Source: Nemertoderma westbladi
Lineage: Eukaryota > Xenacoelomorpha > Nemertodermatida > Nemertodermatidae
DNA: 64,000 bases
Direction of reading: 5' to 3'
NCBI GenBank assembly: GCA_032718475.1
Contig: JAUCBJ010008896.1
Location: 186,001-250,000, forward strand
Position 1 is the first letter of the stretch, and every line of letters begins with the position of its first letter. The notes beneath the pieces are model-generated. The model worked only from the letters and a program-made list of their open reading frames with translations, made no database searches and had not been told where the DNA came from. Shown here piece by piece: positions 41,123-53,175 of this stretch. The translations under genes were made by a program, and so were the position numbers.

Positions 41123-41575
41123 ATGATGAAATATAAATTTGAGAAAATCATGAATATTTTGAAAAATATACAGAAACAGCCACCTAGTGAAAAGGATGAT
41201 GAGAGTGAGGAAGATGATAAATCAGAGGAAAGTGAAAAGGTTGAGAATGATGAAACAGAGAGTGAGATAGAGGAAGAAGAAAATGAGAGTGGTGATGAAC
41301 AAAATGAGAGCGAGAAAGAAGTCGAGGAACATGAAAGTGGGGAGGAGAATGATGAGGAGATATTAAGACATGTATTAGGAATTAAAAATAAATTGCAGAA
41401 AATAATTAGACAATTGAATGAAATGCAGAAACATTCGCATAAGGAGAGTGATAATGATGGAAATGAGAGTGATGAGGATGAATTGGAGGAGAGTAATGCT
41501 GGTAGTGTAGAAGAAGCTGAGGAGAGTAGCGACGGCAGTGAGGAAGAATCAGAGGAGAATGACAATGAAAATTGA
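41123..41575 (+). CDS. acidic coiled-coil protein of element E
   Basis: A 150-codon frame in the same register as the zinc-finger ORF ending at 41,122. It reads KFEKIMNILKNIQKQPPSE, then a Glu/Asp/Ser tract (about residues 22-76), then one unit EEILRHVLGIKNKLQKIIRQ, related to the four-fold repeat of the E-prime copy, then a second acidic tract to the end. Very low predicted pI and long acidic runs recall histone-chaperone-like or DNA-mimic proteins, but this is composition only. I know no family for it. Conservation between two element copies suggests selection on the element's protein. Confidence 0.6.
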   Translation: MMKYKFEKIMNILKNIQKQPPSEKDDESEEDDKSEESEKVENDETESEIEEEENESGDEQNESEKEVEEHESGEENDEEILRHVLGIKNKLQKIIRQLNEMQKHSHKESDNDGNESDEDELEESNAGSVEEAEESSDGSEEESEENDNEN

Positions 41576-41866
41576 CAGAAAATCAGAGTAGGGAATGGAA
41601 AAGTTATATCTCCAGTAACTGTTGTATACCGGCCTAGGAGTATGAACAGTCATACAGTTAATGCGAGACATTAATTATAACTGATTGTTTGAAATATTTA
41701 TTATATTTAGTCGTATTAATTATGTAATTTCATAATAATATGTTTAATTAGACAAATAAAGTCAACTTGATCCTATTTTAAATGCATAATGAATGGGTAA
41801 CCAAAACATCAAATTAGTTAACAAGACAGATTTTGACAACAGATAAACAAATATTCTCCTGTGGGG
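41576..41866. other. non-coding interior of E
   Basis: Nothing recognised; AT-rich. Confidence 0.4.
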
Positions 41867-43985
41867 ATTGATTGATTGATTGTTTATTGTCAGCACAGTA
41901 ATACATTTATATACATTATTACACCAATAAAAACATAATACAAGATAAGATCAATGTAGTGCAGACCGTGGGTAAAATAAATAATTATACATTCGAATAT
42001 AGGCCGTGTGAGACTGATAAGTACGTACATAGTAGATTATGTCATTAAAATAGCACAATAAGTTAATAAGGGAGGATATATAAATAAATAATTAATCCAC
42101 AAATAACTAGCGCCTCGTGAGTGTCCTTCAAAAATTACAATAGATCAATAAATTATCGAAGCGTAAAATTCAATAATCATTCCCCATTTGGTAAATCATT
42201 TTTGCTACATTTATTTGGTCGTCCATGTCAAATAGGGTGGTCAGATCGTTCCAGTTACCTTTAACCGATAATCTAGATTCCGCCGTTTTTGGGCACACGG
42301 TGATGATGTGTTCCTCCGTCTGAACTGCTCCACATCCACACATTCGATTATCCGGTTTTACTCTCGCCCATCTCATTTTTTCGACTGGAAAGTTATGGCT
42401 CCCCAGACGAAACCGGGACCACGCGATTCGGTGACGTTCTGGAACGTTACAGTTGTTGTAAAGAGGTGGCGGTGACAATGTCGGATTCATCAACTTGTAG
42501 AGATGCCGTTTCGTGGTCTTAGATTTAGAGACACGGTCTTTAAGTAATTCGTTTTGTTTTCTAATGTAGTTCAATGGAATTGATTTAGAGCGTTCCATTT
42601 CAGAATACATCGGAGTGTTATTTTCTCTAGCGATTTCCAGAGCAGTTTGTAAGGGAGAATCATCGACTGGTTTAAATTTTATGAGATACTTCCTCTGTTT
42701 ATCGCGAATTAGGGACTCAAATTCTGGGAGGTCGAGTTCGATTAGGCATAATTCCCCGCATGTGGTTGGTCGTACACCTAATAATAAACGAACCAAGGAC
42801 ATATATATTTTAGATATAGGTGCTAGGGATCCGCCGAACCATGTTTCACAGCCATATGTGATTGAGGATAAAACAGCTGCTTCGAATACTTTCCGTTTTA
42901 TAACAAATGGGAGATCGGGGTTTTTACTGATAAAAGTAGAGAACTTGAGAAGATGGCACTGTTTCTCGGAGGCGTGTAGTGCGATCGCTGTTGAGATTGC
43001 ACCATCAGCCGAAATTGGCGAGCCCAGGTAAGTGTAGGAATCCGTGTGTTCGATTTGTTTGTCTCCGATGGAAAATGCACGCTTGTCACAGTCGTTTCCA
43101 TTTATAACTATAAATTTAGTTTTTTTGATATTTATAATCATCCCAGACTGGGAGCAAAAGACTTTCAGAACGTTTAATTTCTCAATTATTTTATCTCTGG
43201 TTGTACCGAGTATGGCTGTGTCATCCATCAGTAAAATGCTATGAAGCTTTTTCAACCAATCGTCCCATGGTAAATTTCGTAGTGCTCGTACAAAAAAATC
43301 TATTACAATTACAAATAGGAAACCGCTTCCTGGGGAACCCTGACGGACTCCTTTGTTACAAATTACACGAAGATTGTTAATATTGGCAATAGTTAACTTG
43401 TACATCGCTTGGAGGCAGCTGAGCATCTTATTACCACATCCTAAACTTTTTAATGTTTGGAACATGAAGGTCCTCTTGACGTTGTCGTATGCTTTCTCGT
43501 AGTCCACGAATGTAATATAGAGGATTTTCTTATACACTTTGGCATAATCACACAGGATACGAATAGCTAGGATCTGTTCAATGCAACCACGCCCTTTACT
43601 TGCCCCAGCCTGTTCTGGGAGCGGTTTATACCATGAATGGAGTCTAACAGTGAGCACCGTGTCAAAAAGCTTTGGTAAGCAGTTCATTATACTGATGCCT
43701 CTGTAATTAGTTGGTAAGAAACGGCAGCCCTTTTTGAAAATAGATATCAGTGTAGCGTGGGCCCACATTACTGGGTAGATTCCTGAATTAAAAACTAAAT
43801 TAAATAGCAGAGATATAGAAATTAACCAATTAAGTGGGAGCGCTTTGATGTAATCTGCAGAGAAGACCATCTGGCCCTGAAGCCTTACGTGAACTCAATT
43901 TTGAAGCAGCAGCTGCAACTTCGTTAATTGATATCTCTTCATCTAATAGTGGTATTGACAAATTTGTTGTAATGTTGTGAGGGAG
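41867..43985 (-). mobile_element. LINE-B, 5'-truncated
   Basis: The minus-strand 3' end carries an (AATC)n tail (plus strand GATTGATTGATTG at about 41,868-41,881) preceded by GACAATAAAC. Coding sequence extends to about 43,980, where the satellite starts. It was inserted into element E. Confidence 0.75.
42170..43870 (-). CDS. LINE-B reverse transcriptase
   Basis: A long intact frame of 566 codons. In order: NYRGISIMNCLPKLFDTVL (motif 1), GRGCIEQI, VDYEKAYDNV (motif A), NKGVRQGSPGSGFLFVIVID (motif B), LMDDTAIL (catalytic, with MDD for the usual YADD), KKTKFIVING, SYTYLGSPIS, then a long C-terminal region and a CGCGAVQTEEHIITVCP finger near the end. Upstream in another frame is SKLSSRKASGPDG (43,875-43,940), so one frameshift near 43,865 separates motif 0 from the rest. 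The N-terminal endonuclease is absent. The frame is well preserved compared with the other LINE fragments here, so LINE-B is one of the younger insertions. Plus-strand frames are shadows. Confidence 0.85.
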   Translation of the reverse strand: MVFSADYIKALPLNWLISISLLFNLVFNSGIYPVMWAHATLISIFKKGCRFLPTNYRGISIMNCLPKLFDTVLTVRLHSWYKPLPEQAGASKGRGCIEQILAIRILCDYAKVYKKILYITFVDYEKAYDNVKRTFMFQTLKSLGCGNKMLSCLQAMYKLTIANINNLRVICNKGVRQGSPGSGFLFVIVIDFFVRALRNLPWDDWLKKLHSILLMDDTAILGTTRDKIIEKLNVLKVFCSQSGMIINIKKTKFIVINGNDCDKRAFSIGDKQIEHTDSYTYLGSPISADGAISTAIALHASEKQCHLLKFSTFISKNPDLPFVIKRKVFEAAVLSSITYGCETWFGGSLAPISKIYMSLVRLLLGVRPTTCGELCLIELDLPEFESLIRDKQRKYLIKFKPVDDSPLQTALEIARENNTPMYSEMERSKSIPLNYIRKQNELLKDRVSKSKTTKRHLYKLMNPTLSPPPLYNNCNVPERHRIAWSRFRLGSHNFPVEKMRWARVKPDNRMCGCGAVQTEEHIITVCPKTAESRLSVKGNWNDLTTLFDMDDQINVAKMIYQMGNDY

Positions 43986-43986
43986 A

Positions 43987-45926
43987 AGTGGCCTCACTCA
44001 CTCACTCTCTCACTCTCTCAATCTCTCACTCTCTCACTCTCTCACTCTCTCACTCTCTCAATCTCTCACTCTCTCACTCTCTCACTCTCTCACTCTCTCA
44101 CTCCCTCACTCCCTCACTCCCTCACTCCCTCACTCCCTCACTCCCTCACTCCCTCACTCCCTCACTCCCTCACTCCATCACTCCCTCACTCACTCACTCA
44201 CTCACTCACTCACTCACTCACTCCCTCACTCCCTCACTCACTCACTCACTCACTCACTCACTCACTCACTCACTCACTCACTCCCTCACTCACTCACTCA
44301 CTCACTCCCTCACTCCCTCACTCCCTCACTCCCTCACTCCCTCACTCCCTCACTCCCTCACTCACTCACTCACTCACTCCCTCACTCCCTCACTCCCTCA
44401 CTCCCTCACTCACTCACTCACTCACTCACTCACTCACTCACTCACTCACTCACTCACTCACTCACTCACTCACTCACTCTCTCACTCTCTCACTCTCTCA
44501 CTCCCTCACTCCCTCACTCCCTCACTCCCTCACTCCCTCACTCCCTCACACCCTCACTCCCTCACTCCCTCACTCCCTCACTCCCTCACTCCCTCACTCA
44601 CTCACTCACTCACTCACTCACTCACTCACTCACTCACTCACTCACTCACTCACTCACTCCCTCACTCCCTCACTCCCTCACTCACTCACTCACTCACTCA
44701 CTCACTCACTCACTCACTCACTCACTCACTCACTCACTCACTCACTCACTCACTCACTCACTCACTCACTCACTCACTCACTCACTCACTCACTCACTCA
44801 CTCACTCACTCACTCACTCCCTCACTCCCTCACTCCCTCACTCCCTCACTCCCTCACTCCCTCACTCCCTCACTCCCTCACTCCCTCACTCCCTCACTCC
44901 CTCACTCCCTCACTCCCTCACTCCCTCACTCCCTCACTCCCTCACTCCCTCACTCCCTCACTCCCTCACTCCCTCACTCCCTCACTCCCTCACTCCCTCA
45001 CTCCCTCACTCCCTCACTCCCTCACTCCCTCACTCCCTCACTCCCTCACTCCCTCACTCCCTCAATCCCTCACTCCCTCACTCCCTCACTCACTCACTCA
45101 CTCTCTCACTCACTCACTCACTCACTCACTCACTCACTCACTCCCTCCCTCACTCCCTCACTCCCTCACTCCCTCACTCCCTCACTCCCTCACTCCCTCA
45201 CTCCCTCACTCCCTCACTCCCTCACTCCCTCACTCCCTCACTCCCTCACTCCCTCACTCACTCACTCACTCACTCCCTCACTCCCTCACTCCCTCACTCC
45301 CTCACTCACTCACTCACTCACTCACTCACTCACTCACTCACTCACTCACTCACTCACTCACTCACTCACTCACTCACTCACTCACTCACTCACTCACTCA
45401 CTCACTCACTCACTCACTCACTCACTCACTCACTCCCACCCTCACTCCCTCACTCCCTCATTCCCTCACTCACTCCCTCACTCCCTCACTCCCTCACTCC
45501 CTCACTCACTCACTCACTCACTCACTCACTCACTCACTCACTCACTCACTCACTCACTCACTCACTCACTCACTCACTCACTCACTCACTCACTCACTCA
45601 CTCACACACTCACTCACTCACTCACTCACTCACTCCATCACTCACTCACTCCATCACTCACTCACTCCCTCCTTCACTCCCTCACTCCCTCACTCCCTCA
45701 CTCCCTCACTCCCTCACTCCCTCAATCCCTCACTCCCTCACTCCCTCACTCCCCCACTCCCTCTCTCCCTCAATCCCTCACCCCCTCACTCCCTCATTCC
45801 CTCACTTACTCACTCCCTCACTCCCACCCTCACTCCCTCACTCCCTCACTCACTCCCTCACTCCCTCACTCCCTCACTCCCTCAATCCTTCAATCCCGCA
45901 CCCCATCACTCCCTCACTCACTCCCT

Positions 45927-45999
<73 letters not shown>

Positions 46000-46045
46000 C
46001 CCTCACTCCCTCCCTCCCTCCCTCCCTCCCTCCCCCACTCCTGCC
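43987..46045. repeat. (CTCACTCC/CTCA)n satellite, ~2.06 kb
   Basis: Alternating blocks of TCAC tetramers and CTCACTCC octamers. It starts with CTCACTCTCTCA, passes through CTCACTCCCTCA, and ends in (TC)n and (CTCC)n near 45,923-46,035. The ~690-codon Ser-Leu-Thr-His-Pro frames are artefacts of the period. Confidence 0.97.
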
Positions 46046-46478
<433 letters not shown>

Positions 46479-47455
46479 CCTCAATCCCTCACTCCCTCAC
46501 TACCTCACTACCTCACTCCCTCACTCCCTTATCCCTCACTCCCTCACTCCCTCACTCCCTCACTCCCTCACTCCCTCACTCCCTCACTCCCTCACTCCCT
46601 CACTCCCTCACTCCCTCACTCCCTCACTCCCTCACTCCCTCACTCCCTCACTCCCTCACTCCCTCACTCCCTCACTCCCTCACTCCCTCACTCACTCACT
46701 CACTCACTCACTCACTCACTCACTCACTCACTCACTCACTCCCTCACTCCCTCACGCCCTCACTCCCTCACTCCCTCACTCCCTCAATCCCTCACTCCCT
46801 CACTCCCTCGCTCACTCACTCCCTCACTCACTCACTCACTCACTCCCTCCCTCACTCCCTCACTCCCTCACTCCCTCACTCCCTCACTCCCTCACTCCCT
46901 CACTCCCTCACTCCCTCACTCCCTCACTCCCTCACTCCCTCACTCCCTCACTCCCTCACTCCCTCACTCCCTCACTCCCTCACTCCCTCACTCCCTCACT
47001 CCCTCACTCCCTCACTCCCTCACTCCCTCACTCCCTCACTCCCTCACTCCCTCACTCCCTCACTCCCTCACTCCCTCACTCCCTCACTCCCTCACTCCCT
47101 CACTCCCTCACTCCCTCACTCCCTCACTCCCTCACTCCCTCACTCCCTCACTCCCTCACTCCCTCACTCCCTCACTCCCTCACTCCCTCACTCCCTCACT
47201 CCCTCACTCCCTCACTCCCTCACTCCCTCACTCCCTCACTCCCTCACTCCCTCACTCCCTCACTCCCTCACTCCCTCACTCCCTCACTCCCTCACTCCCT
47301 CACTCCCTCACTCCCTCACTCCCTCACTCCCTCACTCCCTCACTCCCTCACTCCCTCTCTCCCTCACTCCCTCCCTCACTCCCTCACCCCCTCACTCCCT
47401 CACTCCCTCACTCCTTCACTCCCTCACCCCCTCACTCACTCACTCACTCCTATTA
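46479..47455. repeat. (CTCACTCC)n satellite, ~0.97 kb
   Basis: Nearly uniform CTCACTCC octamers with a CTCA patch at 46,690-46,740. The long Ser-Leu-Pro-His open frames are artefacts. Confidence 0.97.
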
Positions 47456-48525
47456 AAACACTTCTTATTAGTGAATGTTTTCGCCCTAACCGGGCTACTT
47501 CAGACTATAATGCAGTATTAGGAATGTATATAGTTAAAATTATTGCATCCCACCACCAAATCAATATTCCCTCTCTTTTATAATATTGGGTTCTGTCATA
47601 AACTAATAAGGGTACGTAAATAGCATAAATGGAGAGAAATAGAAATATATATACAGTAGTTTAACTAGAACTATCATTATTAAATAAGGAACAGAAACAT
47701 CATTAAATGAAAATAAAGTAAATACCAGATATAGACTAGTTAGTTAGGTTATACAGTAGGCTTTAGAGATAGCATGGTTACTTCCAACGTATTGTGCACA
47801 AATACAAAACAGAAACCTCCGGATGGTGAAAAACGCAGAGTACAACGGCATTAATAGTAATAGATCTATGCGCAAATAGACAAAAACACAATAAAAATAT
47901 ACTTATAATGTGTACAGTAGGGTGAGAAAACGGTTTATGGTAAGGTTATTAAATGTCAAAAAATTGAAAAATTAATTCAATGATACAGTATATATTGTCC
48001 AATTGGATTGACAACCAAAAATATAGAATACAATAAACAAATTATAAGACAGCATGATACACTACCTACTAATTGTTGGTGCTGGCGTACATAGCAGACT
48101 CAATATTCACAAAGAGAACTATAATCAGTACAGTGATTTACTGAGGTACCATTGACAGTTAAAATTTCGCGGTCTGAGGAACGCCATGTAAAACAAAAAA
48201 ATTAATATTTTTTACATTAATGCACATCCCTGAACTATCACAAAAATACAAAGACAATAATAATAGTGCGGTTTATACGTTGTGGTAAAAGGCAAATATC
48301 GAAATCGAGAAATGTTACCCTTACAACAAAAAGCAAGTATCGAAATATAATGTGTATCGAAATCCCATTATACTGTTAGTGTGTTGTACAAACAATCCTT
48401 ATGGCGAAAGGTTAATATTGAAGACGAAATATATAATGTGTTTAAGGGTATATGCGCTATACAGTACACGGTATTAAATAGGGTTTAGAATAATAGGGTC
48501 TAATCAATCCATTCCAAACTAATGA
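47456..48525. other. non-coding interior of E
   Basis: AT-rich. No gene, RNA or repeat recognised. Confidence 0.45.
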
Positions 48526-48789
48526 TCAGCCCCACACCTCTTCTCCCCATGCCGCTGGCCGTTTAATCTCTTCTTCTTTCGAATTTTCGAAAAGGGAACT
48601 CCTATTCCTATACTCGCAATATTTTATGTGGTGTTCCCTTTCGGCTTCTCTGAAGCTGTGTGCATTTTCAAATGGGCATTGTACCATTTTTTTGCTAGGA
48701 AAGTTCTTCCGACACTTTCTTATATGTTTCACATATTTCTCTGAAAGAATCCTATGTGTGGCATCGTATGGGCATATAAGATAATCCAT
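48526..48789 (-). CDS. double CHHC zinc-finger protein, GTSF1/Asterix-like (E, gene 1)
   Basis: 87 codons, intronless. Finger 1 CPYDATH...KH-RKC and finger 2 CPFENAH...EHH--YC have the same C-x5-H-x9-H-x3-C spacing as the E-prime gene at 38,455, with which it is about four-fifths identical. A shorter charged helix precedes the PAAWGEEVWG tail. It is read toward the inside of E, with its promoter block at 48,880-48,928. The differences from the E-prime copy are mostly conservative and all zinc ligands are kept, suggesting selection. As in the sister genes, a role with PIWI/piRNA is inferred from family resemblance. Confidence 0.8.
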   Translation of the reverse strand: MDYLICPYDATHRILSEKYVKHIRKCRKNFPSKKMVQCPFENAHSFREAEREHHIKYCEYRNRSSLFENSKEEEIKRPAAWGEEVWG

Positions 48790-48879
48790 AGTGCCAAAAA
48801 GAGAAATTTAATAGGATTTAATTTAAAAGAAAACTTTGTTTTGGAAAACTTAACTTTAACGTTTTTTAGAGATAATGAT

Positions 48880-48928
48880 TTAACTTGATATGATTTTTAT
48901 TTATATAGAAAGGTCCACCTTAACATTT
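48880..48928 (-). promoter_or_regulatory. shared promoter block of GTSF1-like genes, copy 2
   Basis: Minus strand: AAATGTTAAGGTGGACCTTT then TATATAAATA (48,898-48,907), about 110 bp before the ATG at 48,789. A further ~100 bp upstream (GTAGTTTTTGGCATGGCATG) is also shared with the other two genes. Confidence 0.7.
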
Positions 48929-49202
48929 CAAACAAGGCCGTAGTTTTTGGCATGGCATGCGTGAGGGATTAAGCAGTACATAAAACTGCGGTAGTAGAGG
49001 CGGTTGAGGATTAATTTAATGGAGACAACATATCAAATATGTCTGTCCTTCCCATTGTCCCTATAGCTCGCATTAGCTCTATTGCTCCCAAAACTACAAT
49101 AAATTGCATTAATTAATAAAGATTTTAATAATAATATTTTTACAGTACTAAACCAAACCAAAACAAAACAAACTAAACTAAACCAAACCTAGTCCATCAG
49201 TC
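48929..49202. other. intergenic between two GTSF1-like genes of E
   Basis: The first ~110 bp are the conserved upstream region of gene 1. AAACCAAACCAAAACAAAAC-type low complexity follows near 49,150-49,190. Confidence 0.5.
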
Positions 49203-49535
49203 TCAATCCCAAGCTTCTTCTCTCCATTCCGTCGGCCATTCGCATTGTTCTTGTTCTTGTTGTACTTTTCCCTCATTCTCTCCATATTGATTCTTTAACT
49301 CTTTCTCAATTCTGAACTCATGAGCTTGCCAACATAGTGGTAACCCATTCCTATAATGACAATTCTTTATGTGAAACTCCTTTTCTTCTTTTGGAAAACT
49401 GTGCACTGGATCGTTGGGGCACTCTTTGACAAACTCAACCCCCGGCTTTCTACATATTATTAGATGCCTAAGCACTCGAGCATCGGCGACTCTGTGGGAA
49501 GGGTTGTAAGGACATATTTGATATGTCACCTCCAT
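49203..49535 (-). CDS. double CHHC zinc-finger protein, GTSF1/Asterix-like (E, gene 2)
   Basis: 110 codons, intronless. Finger 1 at about residues 8-28: CPYNPSH...RHLIIC. Finger 2 at about residues 39-59: CPNDPVH...FHIKNC. Both keep C-x5-H-x9-H-x3-C. The linker (KPGVEFVKE) and middle differ greatly from gene 1 and the E-prime gene, so this is an old duplicate. The tail again ends with an acidic double-tryptophan motif (EWPTEWREEAWD) after a Gln/Glu stretch, closer in layout to animal GTSF1. Expression is probably co-ordinated with gene 1 through the common TATA block at 49,640-49,690. All zinc ligands are intact. Confidence 0.8.
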   Translation of the reverse strand: MEVTYQICPYNPSHRVADARVLRHLIICRKPGVEFVKECPNDPVHSFPKEEKEFHIKNCHYRNGLPLCWQAHEFRIEKELKNQYGENEGKVQQEQEQCEWPTEWREEAWD

Positions 49536-49639
49536 TGTTAGTTTCTATATTTAAGAATAACGTGTTGTAGAATAAGAATAAGAATAAGATTTTACTAGGA
49601 ATATTAAGAAGTTTTACTAAGGCAGTAAAAACAATTAAG

Positions 49640-49690
49640 ATTTAACTTTACGTGATTTTTATTTATATAGAAAAATCCACCTTAACATTT
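49640..49690 (-). promoter_or_regulatory. shared promoter block of GTSF1-like genes, copy 3
   Basis: Minus strand: AAATGTTAAGGTGGATTTTT, then TATATAAATA (49,660-49,669), then CACGTAAAGTTAAATC. About 125 bp before the ATG at 49,535. Confidence 0.7.
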
Positions 49691-49709
49691 AGCACACCAC
49701 AAACAAGGC

Positions 49710-50486
49710 CGTAGTTTTAGGTATGGTATGGCAAGCACTAGGGATTATGCATTACTTCAAACATAAAACTACAGTATCTAGTATAGAGATGGTTGGGGAT
49801 TATTTTAACATATGGTTTTTTGGGTAGGGCTAATACTTGGAGCGTGCGATCATGCGTGCAGGATGCTTCATAAAGTACAATGTGAAAGAATTCAATCTAT
49901 TGCAAACCAGATGTTTATTGTAATTTTCTCAGACGATTTGACAATGGTCTACATGATAACGAAGCTGGAGGTTTGAATAATTTAAAATTCGTGGCAGCCC
50001 CATGTTGGCATACAGTATAACTCAACATAGGATTCAATGGGATTAGTCATGCTACGTCTAATAAGAGCCCAAACAGTCTCAGATTATTGGGGGACTGAGC
50101 CAAGGCCAAACTGGCCCACATATTTTCCTGAAACGGTAATTTATGTTTTTGGCCCCGCTCGCATCTTTATATTTCATTCTATCATTCTATTGTACGAAAA
50201 AAATAATACAAATGTACTGTATATTGTATTGTATGGTACCTATTGTATTGTATATTTTATCTACTGTACCTACTGTAGTACTACTATCTATTCATTGCGC
50301 GTCCCATGTCTGATTGATTTGTGTCAAATTAAATTGCCTTTGACAACATTATTTGATTCAAATCGATCGATTAAACAATTAATTAATTGTTTAATCGACC
50401 AATTAATTAATTAATTAATGACCTACTTAACACCTAAGGTGTGAAGTTGGTCCAACTGTCGCAGAAAAGGGGTAACCATTACTACT
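49710..50486. repeat. right arm and terminal inverted repeat of E
   Basis: The outer part (50,414-50,486) is the inverse of 28,964-29,036. The inner part (49,960-50,160) is the inverse of 39,667-39,880. A perfect 32-bp palindrome (TCGATTAAACAATTAA and its complement) lies at 50,367-50,398. 49,720-50,040 and 50,160-50,486 also match E-prime directly. Confidence 0.88.
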
Positions 50487-51867
50487 CAGTACTATTTGGA
50501 TAATGACAGCCCAATTTATATTTGTTTTATAGACTCTTCTAAAGCCTTCGACTTAGTTAATCACTATGAATTATTCTCTAAATTAGTTGATCGCAATATT
50601 TCTACTTTTCATATTAGGATTATCAGGTATTGGTATCGTTTTCAAACTCTTACTTTACTTTGGGGCAGGTGCACTTCTAGTAGTTTTACGGTAACAAACG
50701 GGACAAAACAAGGGGGGATTCTATCTGGTTATCTGTATGCTGTTTACGTAGACGACCTTAGTAGGGAACTTAACAATACTAATGTAGGTTGTCAACTTAA
50801 TAACCGTAGGTGTAAGTAATCACTTAATGTACACTGATGACCTGTCTTTAGTTTCTAATTCCATAGCTGGTCTTAGAAAACTTATTGATACTTACATAGA
50901 CTTTGCAGATAGGCACTCCATCATTATAAATATTAAGAAATCTAAGTTCATGACCTATACACCAAAATTATACAATTTATATATATATATATAGCCTTGT
51001 AGATGGTATCAGTATTTAATGGTAAATCAATAGAAACTGTAAGTAAATACAAGTACTTAGGCCATACTTTCCACAACACAACTGATGACAATTATAATAT
51101 CCTTAACCAACTGTCAAGTCTTTATAGAAGAGGAAACTTTTTAATACGTAAATTTAGCTATTGCTCAAAAATTGTCAACATAAAACTTTTCAGGTCACTT
51201 TGCACTCAGATCTACTGTAACTCCCTATGGGCGAGAAGTAATTTTTCACTCTCCATATATAGTAAATTCCGCATTGCATATAATAATATTATTAGAAAAC
51301 TTTTTGGTTTTAGTTACGATTCCAGCGTATCTTACATGTGTGGTATACTGAATGTACCCAAATTAGTACATATCTGTCACAATGCGCAGAAATCATTATT
51401 GAGATGCATGAGATCATCAGAGAATAGCCTTGTACAGTCAGTTGCCTTAGAAACGCTTCAAACGAGTCACATATTTGGTATAAGTCTGTGCAGGGAATAA
51501 TTTGCTTACAGTTCTTATATTGTTATGTGTTATGTTATAGTTATTTTATTGTCCTTTGTTCTAATATTATATATTTTCCATAATTATACCTATTATACCC
51601 TCTATATTTATTATATTATATACTTACACCCTTTTAGTATAAATTTCTAGTATAAATAATACTTAACATTTGCATTTATTTTTATTTTTTTTTTTTGTCC
51701 TTGCTCGGATATTTTCTTGTTTCCCTTCCGTTGTAATTATTACCTATTATATTATATTATAATTATTATGTTATAATTATACTACAAATATTATTATCTA
51801 GCCACTGGGATTTTACTGTACTATATGGGCTATGTATGCCTGGATTAAAGATTAATAATAATAATAA
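50487..51867 (+). pseudogene. LINE-A reverse transcriptase, right part, and 3' end
   Basis: Continues the protein left at 28,963: YLDNDSPIYICFIDSSKAFD (motif A), TNGTKQGGILSGYLYAVYVD (motif B). After a frameshift near 50,815 come MYTDDLSLVS (catalytic YTDD) and INIKKSKFM. After an (AT)n expansion near 50,980-50,993 the frame 51,003-51,500 gives KYKYLGHTFHN and the C-terminus. The 3' end has a short (TAA)n tail at about 51,853-51,867, after which the Maverick polymerase resumes. The shifts make it a pseudogene. Confidence 0.85.
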
Positions 51868-53175
51868 ACATTTAGAGAATGCAATTCCAGAAGAACTAAT
51901 CAAGTACTTGGTAGATTTAGACATTGACGGATCTACTGGATATTTCTTAATATGTGATTTAAGATACCCCAAAGCTATTCACAATCAAACATTAGAATTA
52001 CTGTTAGCACCTGAGCATTTAAGTATAAACGAGTCAATGCTTTCACCATATATGAGAGAACAATTTAATAACTTATCTAAACAAAGAGGTACTAATAACA
52101 AATATAAGATATGTACACCAAAACTCATGCTGACACAATTTGATAAAGAATTTTATCATTTACATTTGAAACTCTTAAATTCGATATAAAACAAGGATTA
52201 ATTGTTACTAAGCTATATAAATTACATTCTTTCCATCAAGAATTTGTATTTAAAGCTTACATAGATTTTAATATTAATCAAAGACATTTTTAGCAAAAAC
52301 TTACATTGAAACAGCTGTTGCAAAGCTGCTGAATAACAGTCTCTTTGGAAAAACAATAGAAAAAATAATGGATCGATATAATTTCTGTATTGCCAATAGC
52401 AATGATAAATGCGATCAATTGATCAAACGTATTAATCATGAAAAATGTATAATATATAATAATACATTATCAGGTCATTTATTAGGAAAAGATAGTGTGA
52501 CACTTGATAAGCCTATTTTTATTGGTAGCATGGTGTTGGATTTAGTCAACATAGTCAGTTTGGATATAGGATGAGCTTTACTACGATAGATTACTTCCAA
52601 TAGAGAAAGAATTAAACTGTTGAATAAAGCTTGTTGCATCAGATAGACTCTTTAATAGGTTGTTATTATAATACATCGCAGAGAAATTTTTTAAAAGCAT
52701 TAATTAAAAATAATATTTTAGATACCTCCAATTACCCTATAGATCACCTGATAAAAATAAATCAAAACTTTATTACTGTAAAGATGAACTAGCCTCACGC
52801 GAAATTAAACAAACAGTATTTTTAAGCCAAAGTTATATTCAATTTTGGAATGGAATAATATAAATATTCGCCGAGCAAAAGGTATAACAAGAGCTGTTGT
52901 GGAAACGAATATTACTCATAAAGAATATTTAAACGCATATAACACAAATGAAGAAATAAAAAAAAATACACAGATTTCAATCTAAATTACATCATATTTA
53001 TACTTTAAAGCAAAATAAATTTGAACTCAGTAGCTTTGATGATAAACTTTATTGGCTTAATAAAAATCAATCACTTCCTTGGGGGCACTATAAAACAAAG
53101 CTTAAAAAACCTATAAAAAAATCAAATATACCAATTTATGAAGAACCAGAGGATGAATTATCAAATAATGAATAA
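51868..53175 (+). pseudogene. type-B DNA polymerase, C-terminal part (Maverick/Polinton-like)
   Basis: Starts with ENAIPEELIKYLVDLDIDG then GYFLICDLRYPKAIH, the palm segment that should follow the motif-A-like DFNSLY region ending at about 28,750. Next: LAPEHLSINESMLSPY, a decayed section with YIDFNINQR, then LLNNSLFGKTIEKIMDRYNF (about 52,328-52,390), LDKPIFIGSMVLDL, a decayed catalytic region, TSNYPIDHL, and near the C-terminus RAKGITRAVVE-type and FELSSFDDKLYWLNKNQSLP. At least five frameshifts or stops. The canonical D-T-D catalytic motif is not readable. The gene is clearly dead. Confidence 0.8.
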
